From Pseudidiomarina sp. CB1 (GTDB taxonomy: Bacteria; Pseudomonadota; Gammaproteobacteria; Enterobacterales; Alteromonadaceae), in NCBI RefSeq assembly GCF_024752025.1, contig NZ_JANTPU010000001.1:1364001-1428000 (forward strand): a DNA stretch of 64,000 nucleotides, written 5' to 3'. A model generated the notes under the pieces. That model did not search any database. It saw only the letters and a list, made by a program, of their open reading frames with translations, and was not told where the DNA came from. This document shows, one piece after another, positions 8,774 through 18,244 of the stretch. How positions within the stretch are numbered: the stretch's first letter is position 1; each line of letters opens with the position of its first letter. A program made the translations under genes and the position numbers.

Positions 8774-8810
8774 CAAAAACACCGCGAGGCCGGAGCGTCG
8801 CGGTGTTCGT
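8774..8810 (-). terminator. Rho-independent terminator of the pdhR-aceEF-lpd operon
   Basis: Read on the minus strand, an AACACCGCGA / TCGCGGTGTT stem closes a ten-base loop and is followed by a run of T (TTTTTGTATG). It lies about 20-55 bases after the lpd stop codon. Confidence 0.88.
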
Positions 8811-8829
8811 TTAACCAACGTGGGATTGG

Positions 8830-10257
8830 TTATTTTTTCTTCGCTTTCTTGTTCGGGAGGTCGGTGATCGAGCCTTCGAACACTTCAGCGGCCAAGCCTA
8901 CCGATTCGTGTAGGGTTGGGTGCGCATGAATGGTCAAAGCGATGTCTTCAGCGTCACAACCCATTTCGATGGCCAAGCAGACTTCACCGAGCAATTCGCC
9001 AGCGTTTGAGCCGACCATTGCACCACCGATGATGCGGTTGTTCTTGTCGAACAACAACTTGGTCATGCCGTCGGTTGCGCCTTGCGCGATCGCGCGGCCT
9101 GAAGCTGACCATGGGAACACAGCTGCTTCGTACTCGATGCCTTGTTCTTTGGCTTCTTTCTCGGTCAAACCTGCCCATGCAACTTCTGGATCAGTGTAGG
9201 CAATCGAAGGAATCACTTTCGGATCGAAGTAATGCTTCTTACCGGCAATCACTTCAGCAGCAACGTGGCCTTCGTGTACCGCTTTGTGCGCTAGCATTGG
9301 TTGGCCAACCAAGTCACCGATAGCGAAGATGTTCTTCACGTTGGTGCGCATTTGCTTGTCAACTTCAATGAAGCCGCGGTCAGAAACGTTCACGCCCGCT
9401 TTGTCTGCGCCAACCTTGCCACCGTTCGGAGCACGGCCTACGGCTACCAACACTGCGTCATATTTAACTGGCTTGTCAGGTGCGTTGTCACCTTCGAAAG
9501 TCACATAAATACCGTCTTTCTTCGCTTCAACTTTCGCGGCCTTGGTGTTCAACATGACGTTGTCGAACTTGCCTTTGATGCTCTTCATGAACGGCTTGAT
9601 GATGTCTTTGTCGGCAGGTGGAATCAACTGGTCGGTCATTTCCACAACGTCGATCTTCGAACCAAGTGCGCTGTACACACAACCCATTTCAAGGCCGATG
9701 ATGCCGCCGCCCAAAATCAACATGCGGTCAGGTACAAAACGCAGTTCAAGTGCCGCAGTTGAGTCCCATACGCGCTCGTCGTCATGCGGTACGAACGGCA
9801 GTTTGATCGACTGTGAGCCAGCCGCGATGATGGCGTGCTCAAAGTTGATCACAGTTTCGTTGCCGTCGCTGTCTTTTACTTTCAGCTGCTTGTCGCTGGC
9901 GAATTCGCCGTTACCAGTAACGACTTTCACTTTGCGCATTTTCGACATCTGACCAAGACCACCGGTCAATTGGCCGATAACTTTTTCTTTGTGCTTACGA
10001 ATTTTATCGAGGTCGATTTTTGGCTCGCCAAAAGCGACGCCTTCGTCAGCCATGTGCTTCGCATCTTCAATGTGCTTGGCAAGGTGCAACAAGGCTTTTG
10101 ATGGGATACAGCCAACGTTCAAACAAACACCGCCAAGGGTGCTGTAACGTTCAACCAATACGGTTTCCAAACCTAAGTCAGCGGCACGGAAGGCTGCTGA
10201 GTAACCACCAGGGCCTGCACCGAGTACGACCACTTGGGCATTCATTTCTTTGCTCAT
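8830..10257 (-). CDS. lpd: Dihydrolipoyl dehydrogenase (E3)
   Basis: A 475-residue flavoprotein that reoxidises dihydrolipoamide and reduces NAD+ in the pyruvate and 2-oxoglutarate dehydrogenase complexes. In order: an FAD-binding GAGPGGYSAA motif at residues ~12-21, the redox-active disulphide GGVCLNVGCIPSK near residue 45, the NAD-binding GGGIIGLEMG around residue 180, the second FAD motif IFAIGDLVG, and the C-terminal dimerisation region with the catalytic HPTLHE. The Lys-rich tail (NKKAKKK) is ordinary. The gene is last in pdhR-aceE-aceF-lpd, 89 bases after aceF, and a strong terminator follows. Confidence 0.97.
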   Translation of the reverse strand: MSKEMNAQVVVLGAGPGGYSAAFRAADLGLETVLVERYSTLGGVCLNVGCIPSKALLHLAKHIEDAKHMADEGVAFGEPKIDLDKIRKHKEKVIGQLTGGLGQMSKMRKVKVVTGNGEFASDKQLKVKDSDGNETVINFEHAIIAAGSQSIKLPFVPHDDERVWDSTAALELRFVPDRMLILGGGIIGLEMGCVYSALGSKIDVVEMTDQLIPPADKDIIKPFMKSIKGKFDNVMLNTKAAKVEAKKDGIYVTFEGDNAPDKPVKYDAVLVAVGRAPNGGKVGADKAGVNVSDRGFIEVDKQMRTNVKNIFAIGDLVGQPMLAHKAVHEGHVAAEVIAGKKHYFDPKVIPSIAYTDPEVAWAGLTEKEAKEQGIEYEAAVFPWSASGRAIAQGATDGMTKLLFDKNNRIIGGAMVGSNAGELLGEVCLAIEMGCDAEDIALTIHAHPTLHESVGLAAEVFEGSITDLPNKKAKKK

Positions 10258-10346
10258 GACGACCTCTTACTTTCGTAGAATTTCGTTGAATTCGGTTAAC
10301 TTTCGCGCGGGGCGGATTATAACAGCCCCAGCGCGATTTGTTTAAT

Positions 10347-12098
10347 TTATAGAACCAGCTTGCGAATATCTGACAACACGTTGCACAGATACACACTAAA
10401 GCGCGCAGCCACCGCACCGTCAATGACACGATGGTCGTAAGACAGGCTGGTCGGCAGCATTAAGCGTGGCTCAAAATCTTTGCCATTCCATTTCGGTTTC
10501 ATTTCACTTTTTGAAACACCGAGAATAGCAACGTCAGGGGCGTTAACGATTGGCGTAAATGCCGTACCGCCGATGCCACCAAGACTAGAGATTGAGAAAC
10601 AACCGCCCTGCATGTCTTGCGCTTTGAGTTTGCCGTCACGCGCACGGGTGCTTACGTCGACCAACTCTTCTGACAATTCGTAAATGCCTTTTTTATCAAC
10701 ATCACGAATGACTGGCACAACCAAGCCCCCAGGGGTGTCCACTGCGATACCGATATGAATGTATTTCTTCATGATCAGGTGCTCGCCGTCTTCGTGCAGT
10801 GACGAATTGAACACTGGGTATTCTTGCAGCGCTTTGGCGACAGCCTTCATGATGAACACCAATGGGGTGATCTTCACGCCGTCTTTTTTCTTCGCTTGTA
10901 GCTCGTTCTCTTGCTTACGGAATTTCTCGAGTTCAGTGATATCCGCTTCATCGAACTGCGTCACGTGTGGGATGGTTACCCAGTTGCGATGCAAGTTCGG
11001 GCCAGAAATTTTCTGGATGCGCGTCATTGGCACTTCTTCGATCTCGCCAAATTTGCTGAAATCGACTTTCGGCGGTGCGATGACTTGTAAGCCACCCGCG
11101 CCTTGTGCAGTGCCGGCTGAAGCTGTTGCTTTCGGACGTGAAAGTTCGTATTTCACGTACTCTTGCACGTCTTCTTTCAAGATGCGCTCTTTGCGGCCTG
11201 AACCTTTGACTTGGTTCAGGTCGACGCCGAATTCACGGGCCAGGCGACGTACCGCTGGTGACGCGTAAGCGAGGCCTTCGGCTTTGCCCTTTTTGTCCAG
11301 CGGGTGATCGGGGACTGGTGGGGCTTTGCGTTCGCCGGAGGCGGTGACGCGGCCTTCGTCGGATTGGGCATCGGCGTTGTCATCAGATTTGCCCGTGGTA
11401 GAGCCACGGGGTACATCGGTGTCGGTGGATGATCCCCCCGTGGTAGAACCACGGGGTACGTCGGCGTCCGCCGATGAGGTGACTTCCAACGTGATGACGA
11501 GTGAGCCTTCGCTAACTTTGTCGCCGACGTTGACTTCCACGGACTTGACGGTGCCGGCTTCTGGCGACGGTACGTCCATGGTGGCTTTGTCGGTTTCGAG
11601 AGTAATCAAGCCATCTTCTTTTTCGATGCTGTCGCCTTCGTTGACGAGCACTTCGATAACGTCGACTTCGCCGTCTTCACCGATGTCTGGGACTTTGACT
11701 TCGATGGTTTTGGTTTCACCACCGGTGTCGGCGTCGGCATCGTGGTCAGAGTCGGCGTCGGAATCACCATCGGTGTCGGTGGAGGTTTCCCCCGTGGTAG
11801 AACCACGGGCTACATCGTCGTCCGACGAGTCATCGGAGTCGGAGTCGGAGTCAGCGTCGTCGGCGGCTTCGAGCATGGCGATGAGGTCGCCTTCGCTGAT
11901 TTTGTCGCCAACGCTAACTTTGATTTCGCCCACGGTGCCGCCGAACGGTGCCGGGATGTCCATTGAAGCTTTGTCGCTTTCAACAGTGATCAAACCATCT
12001 TCGGCTTCAACGCTGTCGCCTTTGCTCACCAGAATTTCGATGACTTCGACTTCGTCGCCGCCGACATCGGGGGCGAGTACTTCTTTTAAATCTGCCAT
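10347..12098 (-). CDS. aceF: Pyruvate dehydrogenase E2 (dihydrolipoyl acetyltransferase) with REP-derived linker peptides
   Basis: Core acetyltransferase of the pyruvate dehydrogenase complex, 583 residues. Two lipoyl domains are visible (residues ~1-80 and ~128-205), each with the lipoylated Lys in ESDKA or ETDKA. The peripheral-subunit-binding domain follows ([16 protein letters not shown]), then the catalytic domain with HRVIDG near the C terminus. E. coli has three lipoyl domains; here there are two. The linkers are unusual: rich in Asp, Ser and Thr rather than Ala and Pro, and containing the octapeptide V(A/P)RGSTTG three times. Each octapeptide is an in-frame REP palindrome (11392-11414, 11437-11459, 11791-11813). 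The gene lies 21 bases after aceE. Because the linkers are flexible, the extra peptides should be tolerated. Confidence 0.96.
   Translation of the reverse strand: MADLKEVLAPDVGGDEVEVIEILVSKGDSVEAEDGLITVESDKASMDIPAPFGGTVGEIKVSVGDKISEGDLIAMLEAADDADSDSDSDDSSDDDVARGSTTGETSTDTDGDSDADSDHDADADTGGETKTIEVKVPDIGEDGEVDVIEVLVNEGDSIEKEDGLITLETDKATMDVPSPEAGTVKSVEVNVGDKVSEGSLVITLEVTSSADADVPRGSTTGGSSTDTDVPRGSTTGKSDDNADAQSDEGRVTASGERKAPPVPDHPLDKKGKAEGLAYASPAVRRLAREFGVDLNQVKGSGRKERILKEDVQEYVKYELSRPKATASAGTAQGAGGLQVIAPPKVDFSKFGEIEEVPMTRIQKISGPNLHRNWVTIPHVTQFDEADITELEKFRKQENELQAKKKDGVKITPLVFIMKAVAKALQEYPVFNSSLHEDGEHLIMKKYIHIGIAVDTPGGLVVPVIRDVDKKGIYELSEELVDVSTRARDGKLKAQDMQGGCFSISSLGGIGGTAFTPIVNAPDVAILGVSKSEMKPKWNGKDFEPRLMLPTSLSYDHRVIDGAVAARFSVYLCNVLSDIRKLVL
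11392..11414 (-). repeat. REP unit inside aceF (second linker, distal copy)
   Basis: On the coding strand this is GTAC, then CCCGTGGC-TCT-ACCACGGG, translated V-P-R-G-S-T-T-G. One stem base differs from consensus (GGC for GGT), a silent glycine codon change that breaks one pair. It lies between the second lipoyl domain and the subunit-binding domain. Confidence 0.88.
11437..11459 (-). repeat. REP unit inside aceF (second linker, proximal copy)
   Basis: GTAC followed by the perfect CCCGTGGT-TCT-ACCACGGG palindrome, read in the same frame as the neighbouring copy and giving VPRGSTTG. The two copies are 45 bases apart start to start, separated by codons for a short Gly/Ser/Thr/Asp stretch. Confidence 0.9.
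11791..11813 (-). repeat. REP unit inside aceF (first linker)
   Basis: GTAG head plus the perfect palindrome, translated VARGSTTG, in the Asp-rich linker between the two lipoyl domains. Orientation and frame match the other two copies. Confidence 0.9.
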
Positions 12099-12119
12099 AG
12101 TCGTCTGCGCTCCCGTGGT

Positions 12120-14789
12120 TTATGCGTAAAGTGGATTGATTTTGTCAGCATCAATGCCGAAGTCTTTGATGGCTTGCGCCACCACTTTCTTGTCGACATC
12201 GCCCGCTTTCGCCAACTCCGCAAGCGCCGCGACCACAATGTAGTCTGCACTTACTTCGAAATGACGACGCAAGTTTTCGCGGCTGTCTGAACGACCGAAG
12301 CCGTCCGTACCAAGCACACGATACGGCGTAGGTACCCACGCACGAATCTGATCCGCGTACTGCTTCATGTAATCCGTTGCCGCCACCGTCGGGCCTTTGG
12401 CCTTCTCAAGTAACTTGGTCACGTAGGCAACTTGCTCTTTCTTGGTTGGATTCAGCATGTTGTAACGGTCAACGTCCAAGCCATCACGTGCCAACTCGTT
12501 AAACGAGGTTGCACTGTAGACTTTCGAGGTAATCCCGTACTTGTCTGCCAACATCTCAGCCGCAGCACGAACTTGCTGCAAAATCGTACCTGAACCCAGC
12601 AGCTGAACTTCGCCCTTCGCACTCTTCGCTTTATGCGTCTCGAGCTCGTACAGACCTTTGATGATGCCCTCTTCGACACCTTCAGGCATTTCTGGCTGCT
12701 GGTAGTTCTCGTTCATTACCGTGAGGTAATAGAACACGTTCTCTTGCTCGCCATACATGCGGCGCAAGCCATCTTGCACAATGACCGCCACTTCATAACC
12801 GAACGTTGGGTCATAGGTCACACAGTTCGGTACGGTGTTGAACAACAAGTGGCTGCTGCCGTCTTGGTGCTGCAAACCTTCACCGTTCAGGGTCGTGCGG
12901 CCAGCGGTACCACCGACTAAGAAACCGCGCGCTTGGCTATCGCCAGCGGCCCACACCAAATCACCCACACGTTGGAAACCAAACATGGAGTAATAGATGT
13001 AGAACGGAATCATCGGTTCGTTGTTGGTCGAGTAGCTGGTCGCTGCGGCAACCCATGACGCCATAGCGCCAAGCTCGTTGATACCTTCTTGCAGTACCTG
13101 ACCTTTCTTGTCTTCGCGATAGTAGGCCACTTGATCCGCATCTTGCGGCTCATATTTCTGGCCTTGGCTGGAGTAAATGCCCACTTGGCGGAATAAGCCT
13201 TCCATACCAAAGGTACGTGCCTCATCCGGAATAATCGGCACGATGCGCTGGCCGATTTTCTTGTCTTTCAGCAACGCCGTCAGCACCCGTACAAAGGCCA
13301 TGGTGGTCGAGATCTGACGATCTCCTGAACCTTTCAACACGGCATCGAAGGCTTTCAACGCAGGCATTTCTAGCTCAACGTCGGTGTTTGCGCGACGCTT
13401 CGGCATGTAACCACCAAGGGCTTCACGACGCTCGCGCATGTATTTCATTTCTGGGCTGTCGTCCGGGAACTTGTAGAACGGAATATCTTCAAGCTGGTCG
13501 TCTTTCACCGGAATATTGAAGCGGTCACGGAAATGTTTGATCGCTTCCATGTCCATCTTCTTCACCTGGTGGGCAATGTTTTTACCTTCACCAGCCGCGC
13601 CCATGCCGTAACCTTTCACGGTCTTCGCCAAAATCACTTGTGGGCGACCTTTAGTGTTCACTGCTTTATGGTACGCCGCGTAAACTTTCACTGGATCGTG
13701 ACCACCACGGTTCAAACGCCAGATGTCTTCATCTGACAAGTTCGCCACCATCTCTTTGGTTTCTTCAGTTTTGCCGAAGAAGTGTTCACGCGTGTACGCG
13801 CCGCCTTTGGCTTTGTAGTTCTGGTATTCACCATCCACGCTGTCTTGCATGATTTGCGCCAACTTGCCTTCGGTGTCGCGATACAGCAACGGATCCCAGT
13901 AGCGGCCCCAAATCACTTTGATCACTTCCCAGCCAGCGCCGCGGAAGGTGCCTTCCAGTTCTTGAATGATTTTGCCGTTACCACGGACCGGGCCATCCAA
14001 ACGCTGCAAGTTACAGTTGACGATAAAAGTCAGGTTGTCCAGGCCTTCACGGGTCGCAAGGCTAATCGCGCCCAATGTTTCTGGCTCATCCACCTCGCCG
14101 TCGCCCAAGAACGCATACACGCGCTGGTTCGAGCAATCTTTAATGCCGCGGTCCGTCAAATATTTCAGGTACCGCGCTTGGTAAATCGCTTGGATCGGAC
14201 CTAAGCCCATCGATACCGTTGGGAACTGCCAAAAATCAGGCATCAATTTCGGGTGCGGGTACGAGCTGATGCCCTTGCCATCGACTTCTTGACGGAAGTT
14301 GTCGAGCTGCTCTTCGCTAATGCGGCCTTCTAAATAAGCGCGCGCGTAGATACCCGGTGAGGCGTGACCTTGAATAAACAAGAAGTCACCGCCGTCTTGA
14401 TCGGTCGGTGCGCGGAAGAAGTGGTTAAAGCCAATGTCGTACAGCATCGCTGACGACGCAAAGCTGGAAATATGACCGCCTAACTCGAGCTCTTTCTTCG
14501 AAGCGCGCAAGACCATCGCCAATGCGTTCCAACGAATCGCAGCACGTACACGTGCTTCCATGCTCTGGTCGCCTGGCATGGTCGGTTCTTGGCTGGCTGG
14601 AATGGTGTTCAAGTACGCCGTGGTAGCGGCATAGGGCAGGTAAGCGCCGCTGCGGCGGGCTTTCTCAATCAGTGACTCCAACAGGTAATGGCCACGCTCA
14701 GGGCCATCTTCTTCCAACACGACTTCGAGGGCGTCGAGCCACTCGCGTGTTTCCTGTGGATCAAGATCGTCTTTCAAATGGTCAGTCAT
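12120..14789 (-). CDS. aceE: Pyruvate dehydrogenase E1, homodimeric type
   Basis: Thiamine-diphosphate enzyme that decarboxylates pyruvate and acetylates the lipoyl groups of AceF; 889 residues, the normal size for the single-chain E1 of gammaproteobacteria. The ThDP/Mg motif GDGEVDEPE lies near residue 230, followed by NCNLQRLDGPVRGNGKI. An N-terminal segment (DPQETREWLDALE) matches the E2-docking region. The catalytic-loop and pyrimidine-domain regions (PIIPDEARTFGMEGLF, NGEGLQHQDGSSH) are intact. The start is 10 bases after the pdhR stop, and the stop is 21 bases before aceF, so the four genes form one operon. Confidence 0.98.
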   Translation of the reverse strand: MTDHLKDDLDPQETREWLDALEVVLEEDGPERGHYLLESLIEKARRSGAYLPYAATTAYLNTIPASQEPTMPGDQSMEARVRAAIRWNALAMVLRASKKELELGGHISSFASSAMLYDIGFNHFFRAPTDQDGGDFLFIQGHASPGIYARAYLEGRISEEQLDNFRQEVDGKGISSYPHPKLMPDFWQFPTVSMGLGPIQAIYQARYLKYLTDRGIKDCSNQRVYAFLGDGEVDEPETLGAISLATREGLDNLTFIVNCNLQRLDGPVRGNGKIIQELEGTFRGAGWEVIKVIWGRYWDPLLYRDTEGKLAQIMQDSVDGEYQNYKAKGGAYTREHFFGKTEETKEMVANLSDEDIWRLNRGGHDPVKVYAAYHKAVNTKGRPQVILAKTVKGYGMGAAGEGKNIAHQVKKMDMEAIKHFRDRFNIPVKDDQLEDIPFYKFPDDSPEMKYMRERREALGGYMPKRRANTDVELEMPALKAFDAVLKGSGDRQISTTMAFVRVLTALLKDKKIGQRIVPIIPDEARTFGMEGLFRQVGIYSSQGQKYEPQDADQVAYYREDKKGQVLQEGINELGAMASWVAAATSYSTNNEPMIPFYIYYSMFGFQRVGDLVWAAGDSQARGFLVGGTAGRTTLNGEGLQHQDGSSHLLFNTVPNCVTYDPTFGYEVAVIVQDGLRRMYGEQENVFYYLTVMNENYQQPEMPEGVEEGIIKGLYELETHKAKSAKGEVQLLGSGTILQQVRAAAEMLADKYGITSKVYSATSFNELARDGLDVDRYNMLNPTKKEQVAYVTKLLEKAKGPTVAATDYMKQYADQIRAWVPTPYRVLGTDGFGRSDSRENLRRHFEVSADYIVVAALAELAKAGDVDKKVVAQAIKDFGIDADKINPLYA

Positions 14790-14798
14790 ACTTTATCC

Positions 14799-15557
14799 TT
14801 ACCCAGTTTGCGTTCGACGTAATGACCGCTGAATCCGCGACTGTTCACGGTTCGAGGCCAATAACGCGTGTTCAATATAGGCTAGCAGCTGATGGCACGT
14901 TTCGCGTGCCTGCTCAGGGTCGCCAGCTTTAATGGCAGTCACAATGTGCTGCCGATGTTCATGAAGTTCCTGCATGACGCCCGGCTTATGTGCGAGGTCC
15001 TGCAAGTTTTGTTGAATATTTTTCTGCAACAGTGGCTGCATACTGCGCACTAAGTGTAAGAGGATCACATTATGCGATGCTTCGCAGATACGCAGGTTAA
15101 ACTCGGTGAGCGCTTGCGCTTGTGCGGCGAGCTCCGTGCCGGGCTCTTGTTTGATGTCGGCAAAGGCCTGCTCGATGCGCTCTAAATCATTTGGCGTGCC
15201 GCGCATCGCCGCATAATACGACGAGATACCTTCGAGCGCGTGACGAAACTCAAGCAGATCGAACTGCGATTCAGGGTGCTGTGTGAGCAGTTCGAGGAGC
15301 GGTTCCGCCACGCGCTTCTGCATGTTATCGCAGACGTAAGTGCCACCGCCTTGACGTCGCTCAAGTAAACCGCGCGCTTCAAGTTTTTGAATGGCTTCGC
15401 GCAGGCTTGGCCGCGACACTGAAAATTGATGCGCAAGATCCCGCTCCGACGGCAAGCGCGCGCCAGCTTCGAGAGTACCGTCGACGATCATTGCTTCAAT
15501 GCGTTGCATGATCACGTCAGACAGTTTTGTCGGTTGTATGCGGTCAAAATTCGTCAT
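14799..15557 (-). CDS. pdhR: PdhR, GntR/FadR-family pyruvate-responsive repressor
   Basis: A 252-residue transcription factor. The N-terminal winged helix (RIQPTKLSDVIMQRIEAMI, LPSERDLAHQFSVSRPSLREAI, RRQGGGTYV) is followed by an all-helical FCD ligand-binding domain from about residue 90. In E. coli PdhR represses pdhR-aceEF-lpd until pyruvate binds. The N terminus lines up with E. coli PdhR, so the start at 15557 is probably right. However, no ribosome-binding sequence precedes it: the 49 bases upstream are a repeat unit (15558-15606) followed by a REP pair. The predicted PdhR operator is retained at 15700-15716, on the far side of those repeats. Confidence 0.94.
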   Translation of the reverse strand: MTNFDRIQPTKLSDVIMQRIEAMIVDGTLEAGARLPSERDLAHQFSVSRPSLREAIQKLEARGLLERRQGGGTYVCDNMQKRVAEPLLELLTQHPESQFDLLEFRHALEGISSYYAAMRGTPNDLERIEQAFADIKQEPGTELAAQAQALTEFNLRICEASHNVILLHLVRSMQPLLQKNIQQNLQDLAHKPGVMQELHEHRQHIVTAIKAGDPEQARETCHQLLAYIEHALLASNREQSRIQRSLRRTQTG

Positions 15558-15694
15558 TCGTTATTCGTACGCTCACTACGTTCGCTGTTCGTGCGCTTCG
15601 CTGTTCGTAGCCCGTGGTTCTACCACGGGTCACGCCACACGTTTCGACCATGCCCGTTCAATTCGCCACCCCCCGTGGTAGAATCACGGGCTAC
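15558..15694. repeat. Composite element: TTCGTTATTCGT unit plus 88-bp REP pair, in the pdhR leader
   Basis: 15558-15606 is the second repeat type (TTCGTTATTCGTACGC, then variants of TTCGCTGTTCGT). At 15607-15694 an 88-bp inverted REP pair follows: GTAG head and stem, a spacer with TTTCGACCATGCCCGTTCAATTC, and the inverted unit ending CACGGGCTAC. The same composite is found at 54541-54658 and 59592-59731. Here it separates the PdhR operator and -10 box from the pdhR start codon. Confidence 0.88.
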
Positions 15695-15699
15695 TGGGT

Positions 15700-15716
15700 C
15701 ATTGGTCTTACCAAAA
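15700..15716 (-). promoter_or_regulatory. Predicted PdhR operator
   Basis: ATTGGTCTTACCAAA matches the known PdhR box pattern ATTGGTnnnACCAAT, with inverted half-sites and a three-base spacer. It lies 12 bases downstream of a TAAAAT -10 candidate on the minus strand, a position comparable to the E. coli operator just after the start site. Autoregulation is an inference from this match. Confidence 0.7.
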
Positions 15717-15727
15717 GCAATGCGGGC

Positions 15728-15733
15728 ATTTTA
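15728..15733 (-). promoter_or_regulatory. Candidate -10 box of the pdhR-aceEF-lpd promoter
   Basis: TAAAAT on the minus strand, with a weak -35 region (TTTGGG, 18-base spacer). It places transcription start close to the PdhR operator. The resulting leader would be about 165 bases long and would contain the whole composite repeat. Confidence 0.45.
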
Positions 15734-15777
15734 GACCAAATGACGGCACAACCCAAACTTTTCTTGGCTTTTCTTAA

Positions 15778-16614
15778 CTAAAGCCAGCCTGCGATCGTCA
15801 AAATCGCTAACAAAACAATAAAGAACAACAAGTTACGCTTCAGCAGCGCGACAGTGGTCAGAGCAGTTGACGTCACATCATCCTCATGTTTCGGTGCCAA
15901 ATCTTCCGCCGCGTCAGCCACCTTCGCCAGCGCCACAAAGTTATTCTGCGGCGTATTGCCCACCGAACTCAGCCACACCGGCAGCGCCTTGCCAAAATTG
16001 CCCACCATCAAAAAGCCAAAGCTCATCAGTCGCGTCGGCAACCAATGCAACACCAACTGCAACTGCGTCCACGCCTTATTCCGCGGATGCTTCATGTCCC
16101 GTAACGTGGCGTACACCAGTGCCCCAAACACGCCAAACAGCACATAATAAAGCAGCGTGGCAAAATAAAAGCGCAAGTGAATCCACAGCAACAACTCGTG
16201 CACGGGTGCCGCCTCATGTCGCCCAGCCGCAAGCCGCAATTGCCGCAGCTGTTCCGCACACGCACCCGTATCGCCCTCATGGGCCGCCGCCAGATAAGCT
16301 TTATAAGCCTGTCGCGCCGCGCCACATTGCATGGTCGCCAACAATGCCAGCACACCCACCACAAACGACAGCAAAAACGAATCCAGCAATGCCACCACAA
16401 AACTAATGATCAAGGCCGGCAATACCGCCCATACCACTTCACCGAGCAAGTGCTGTCGCCACTGGCTAATCTTCTCTTGGCTGTCGCCACCCATTTGCGT
16501 TTGTTTGGTTTGCCATTGTTGCCAACGCAACACAATGCGTCGCCAATGCAAGTTGCGACTCAAAGTCACCGAACGTTCTAACGAGTAGGCCAACAAAATC
16601 GCCAATAATTGCAT
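15778..16614 (-). CDS. ampE: AmpE, inner-membrane protein of the ampDE operon
   Basis: A 278-residue membrane protein (E. coli AmpE is 284). It begins MQLLAILLAYSLERS, has hydrophobic segments around residues 58-97 (two adjacent helices), ~150-170 and at the C-terminal end (LLFFIVLLAILTIAGWL), and charged loops between. AmpE is classed with the CobD/CbiB-like superfamily, and its role in beta-lactamase induction or envelope stress is not well defined. It lies 10 bases after ampD on the same strand, the usual ampDE arrangement. No ampC or ampR is in the window. Confidence 0.9.
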   Translation of the reverse strand: MQLLAILLAYSLERSVTLSRNLHWRRIVLRWQQWQTKQTQMGGDSQEKISQWRQHLLGEVVWAVLPALIISFVVALLDSFLLSFVVGVLALLATMQCGAARQAYKAYLAAAHEGDTGACAEQLRQLRLAAGRHEAAPVHELLLWIHLRFYFATLLYYVLFGVFGALVYATLRDMKHPRNKAWTQLQLVLHWLPTRLMSFGFLMVGNFGKALPVWLSSVGNTPQNNFVALAKVADAAEDLAPKHEDDVTSTALTTVALLKRNLLFFIVLLAILTIAGWL

Positions 16615-16624
16615 GAATGTGTCC

Positions 16625-17176
16625 TCAAAGTTCCTGTGCTAACAGCGAACGAAAATGGTCCCAGTCAAAGGCTGGACCCGGATCAGTTTTGCGCACCGGC
16701 GCAATATGTTGATGCCCAACAATACGCTGTGGCGTCAACGCGGGGTACTCACGCACCGCCGCTGCAGCAAGCCGCGCAAGTTGTTGATACTGTTCTTTAG
16801 TGTAGGGGTCGGTATCCGTTCCCTCAAGTTCAATGCCGATGGCAAAGTCATTACAGCGCCGCCGTCCGCAATAGTGCGAGACACCTGCATGCCAGGCCCG
16901 TTTATCAAACGGCACGTACTGCACAATTCGGCCATTGCGATGAATCACGCAATGGGCCGACACCCGCAGCCCCGCCAGCACATCAAAGGTCGGATGCGCC
17001 TTCGTATCAAGCGTCCCCATAAATAGTTGATCAATATACGGTTGACCAAACTCCCCTGCGGGTAAGCTAATGCCATGCACAACCAGTACACTAATGTCCT
17101 GCGGATCAGGCCGCTCATCATGATGCGGCGACAACTTTTGGGTAGCTTCGTTAAGCTTGCCTGCGGTGATATCCAC
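16625..17176 (-). CDS. ampD: 1,6-anhydro-N-acetylmuramyl-L-alanine amidase
   Basis: Cytoplasmic zinc amidase of 183 residues that removes the peptide from anhydro-muropeptides during cell-wall recycling. The amidase_2 fold is clear: VLVVHGISLPAGEFG with the first zinc His, WHAGVSHYCGRRRCNDFAIGIELEG with the conserved Glu, and VGHQHIAPVRKTDPGPAFDW with the second His and the Asp ligand. Loss of this enzyme raises AmpR activators in species that have ampC. It is first in the ampD-ampE pair and divergent from nadC across a 119-base gap that must hold both promoters. Confidence 0.96.
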   Translation of the reverse strand: MDITAGKLNEATQKLSPHHDERPDPQDISVLVVHGISLPAGEFGQPYIDQLFMGTLDTKAHPTFDVLAGLRVSAHCVIHRNGRIVQYVPFDKRAWHAGVSHYCGRRRCNDFAIGIELEGTDTDPYTKEQYQQLARLAAAAVREYPALTPQRIVGHQHIAPVRKTDPGPAFDWDHFRSLLAQEL

Positions 17177-17280
17177 GCGCCATTCCTCTTTATACTATGG
17201 TTAACCGATGCAGAAATGCCTTCGCAACATTGTCACCCCCAACGCCAGCCATTACAATACACAGAACATTGGACCACTAA

Positions 17281-18162
<882 letters not shown>

Positions 18163-18165
18163 GTA

Positions 18166-18193
18166 TTGACGAAACCCTTACATCTGCTATGTT
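18166..18193 (+). promoter_or_regulatory. Candidate sigma-70 promoter of pilA
   Basis: TTGACG (18166-18171) and TATGTT (18188-18193) are separated by 16 bases, immediately after nadC. Transcription would start near 18200, about 45 bases before the riboswitch core. No sigma-54 (GG-N10-GC) site was recognised, although pilA genes often use one, so this call is tentative. Confidence 0.45.
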
Positions 18194-18244
18194 TAATTTG
18201 CAGTGCGCAAACCGCAGGCGTGGTCTATGCTGCGTTTGGGGAGT

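Noticed and set aside
11326-12129. Long open frame (267 codons) opposite aceF
   Set aside because: It is antisense to the repetitive Asp/Ser codons of the aceF linkers; it is Ser/Thr/Pro low complexity and has no family resemblance. The frame is open because of composition.
15778-16614. Several frames opposite ampE of 70-180 codons
   Set aside because: They are shadows of the ampE coding sequence; ampE has clear topology, family N terminus and operon context with ampD.
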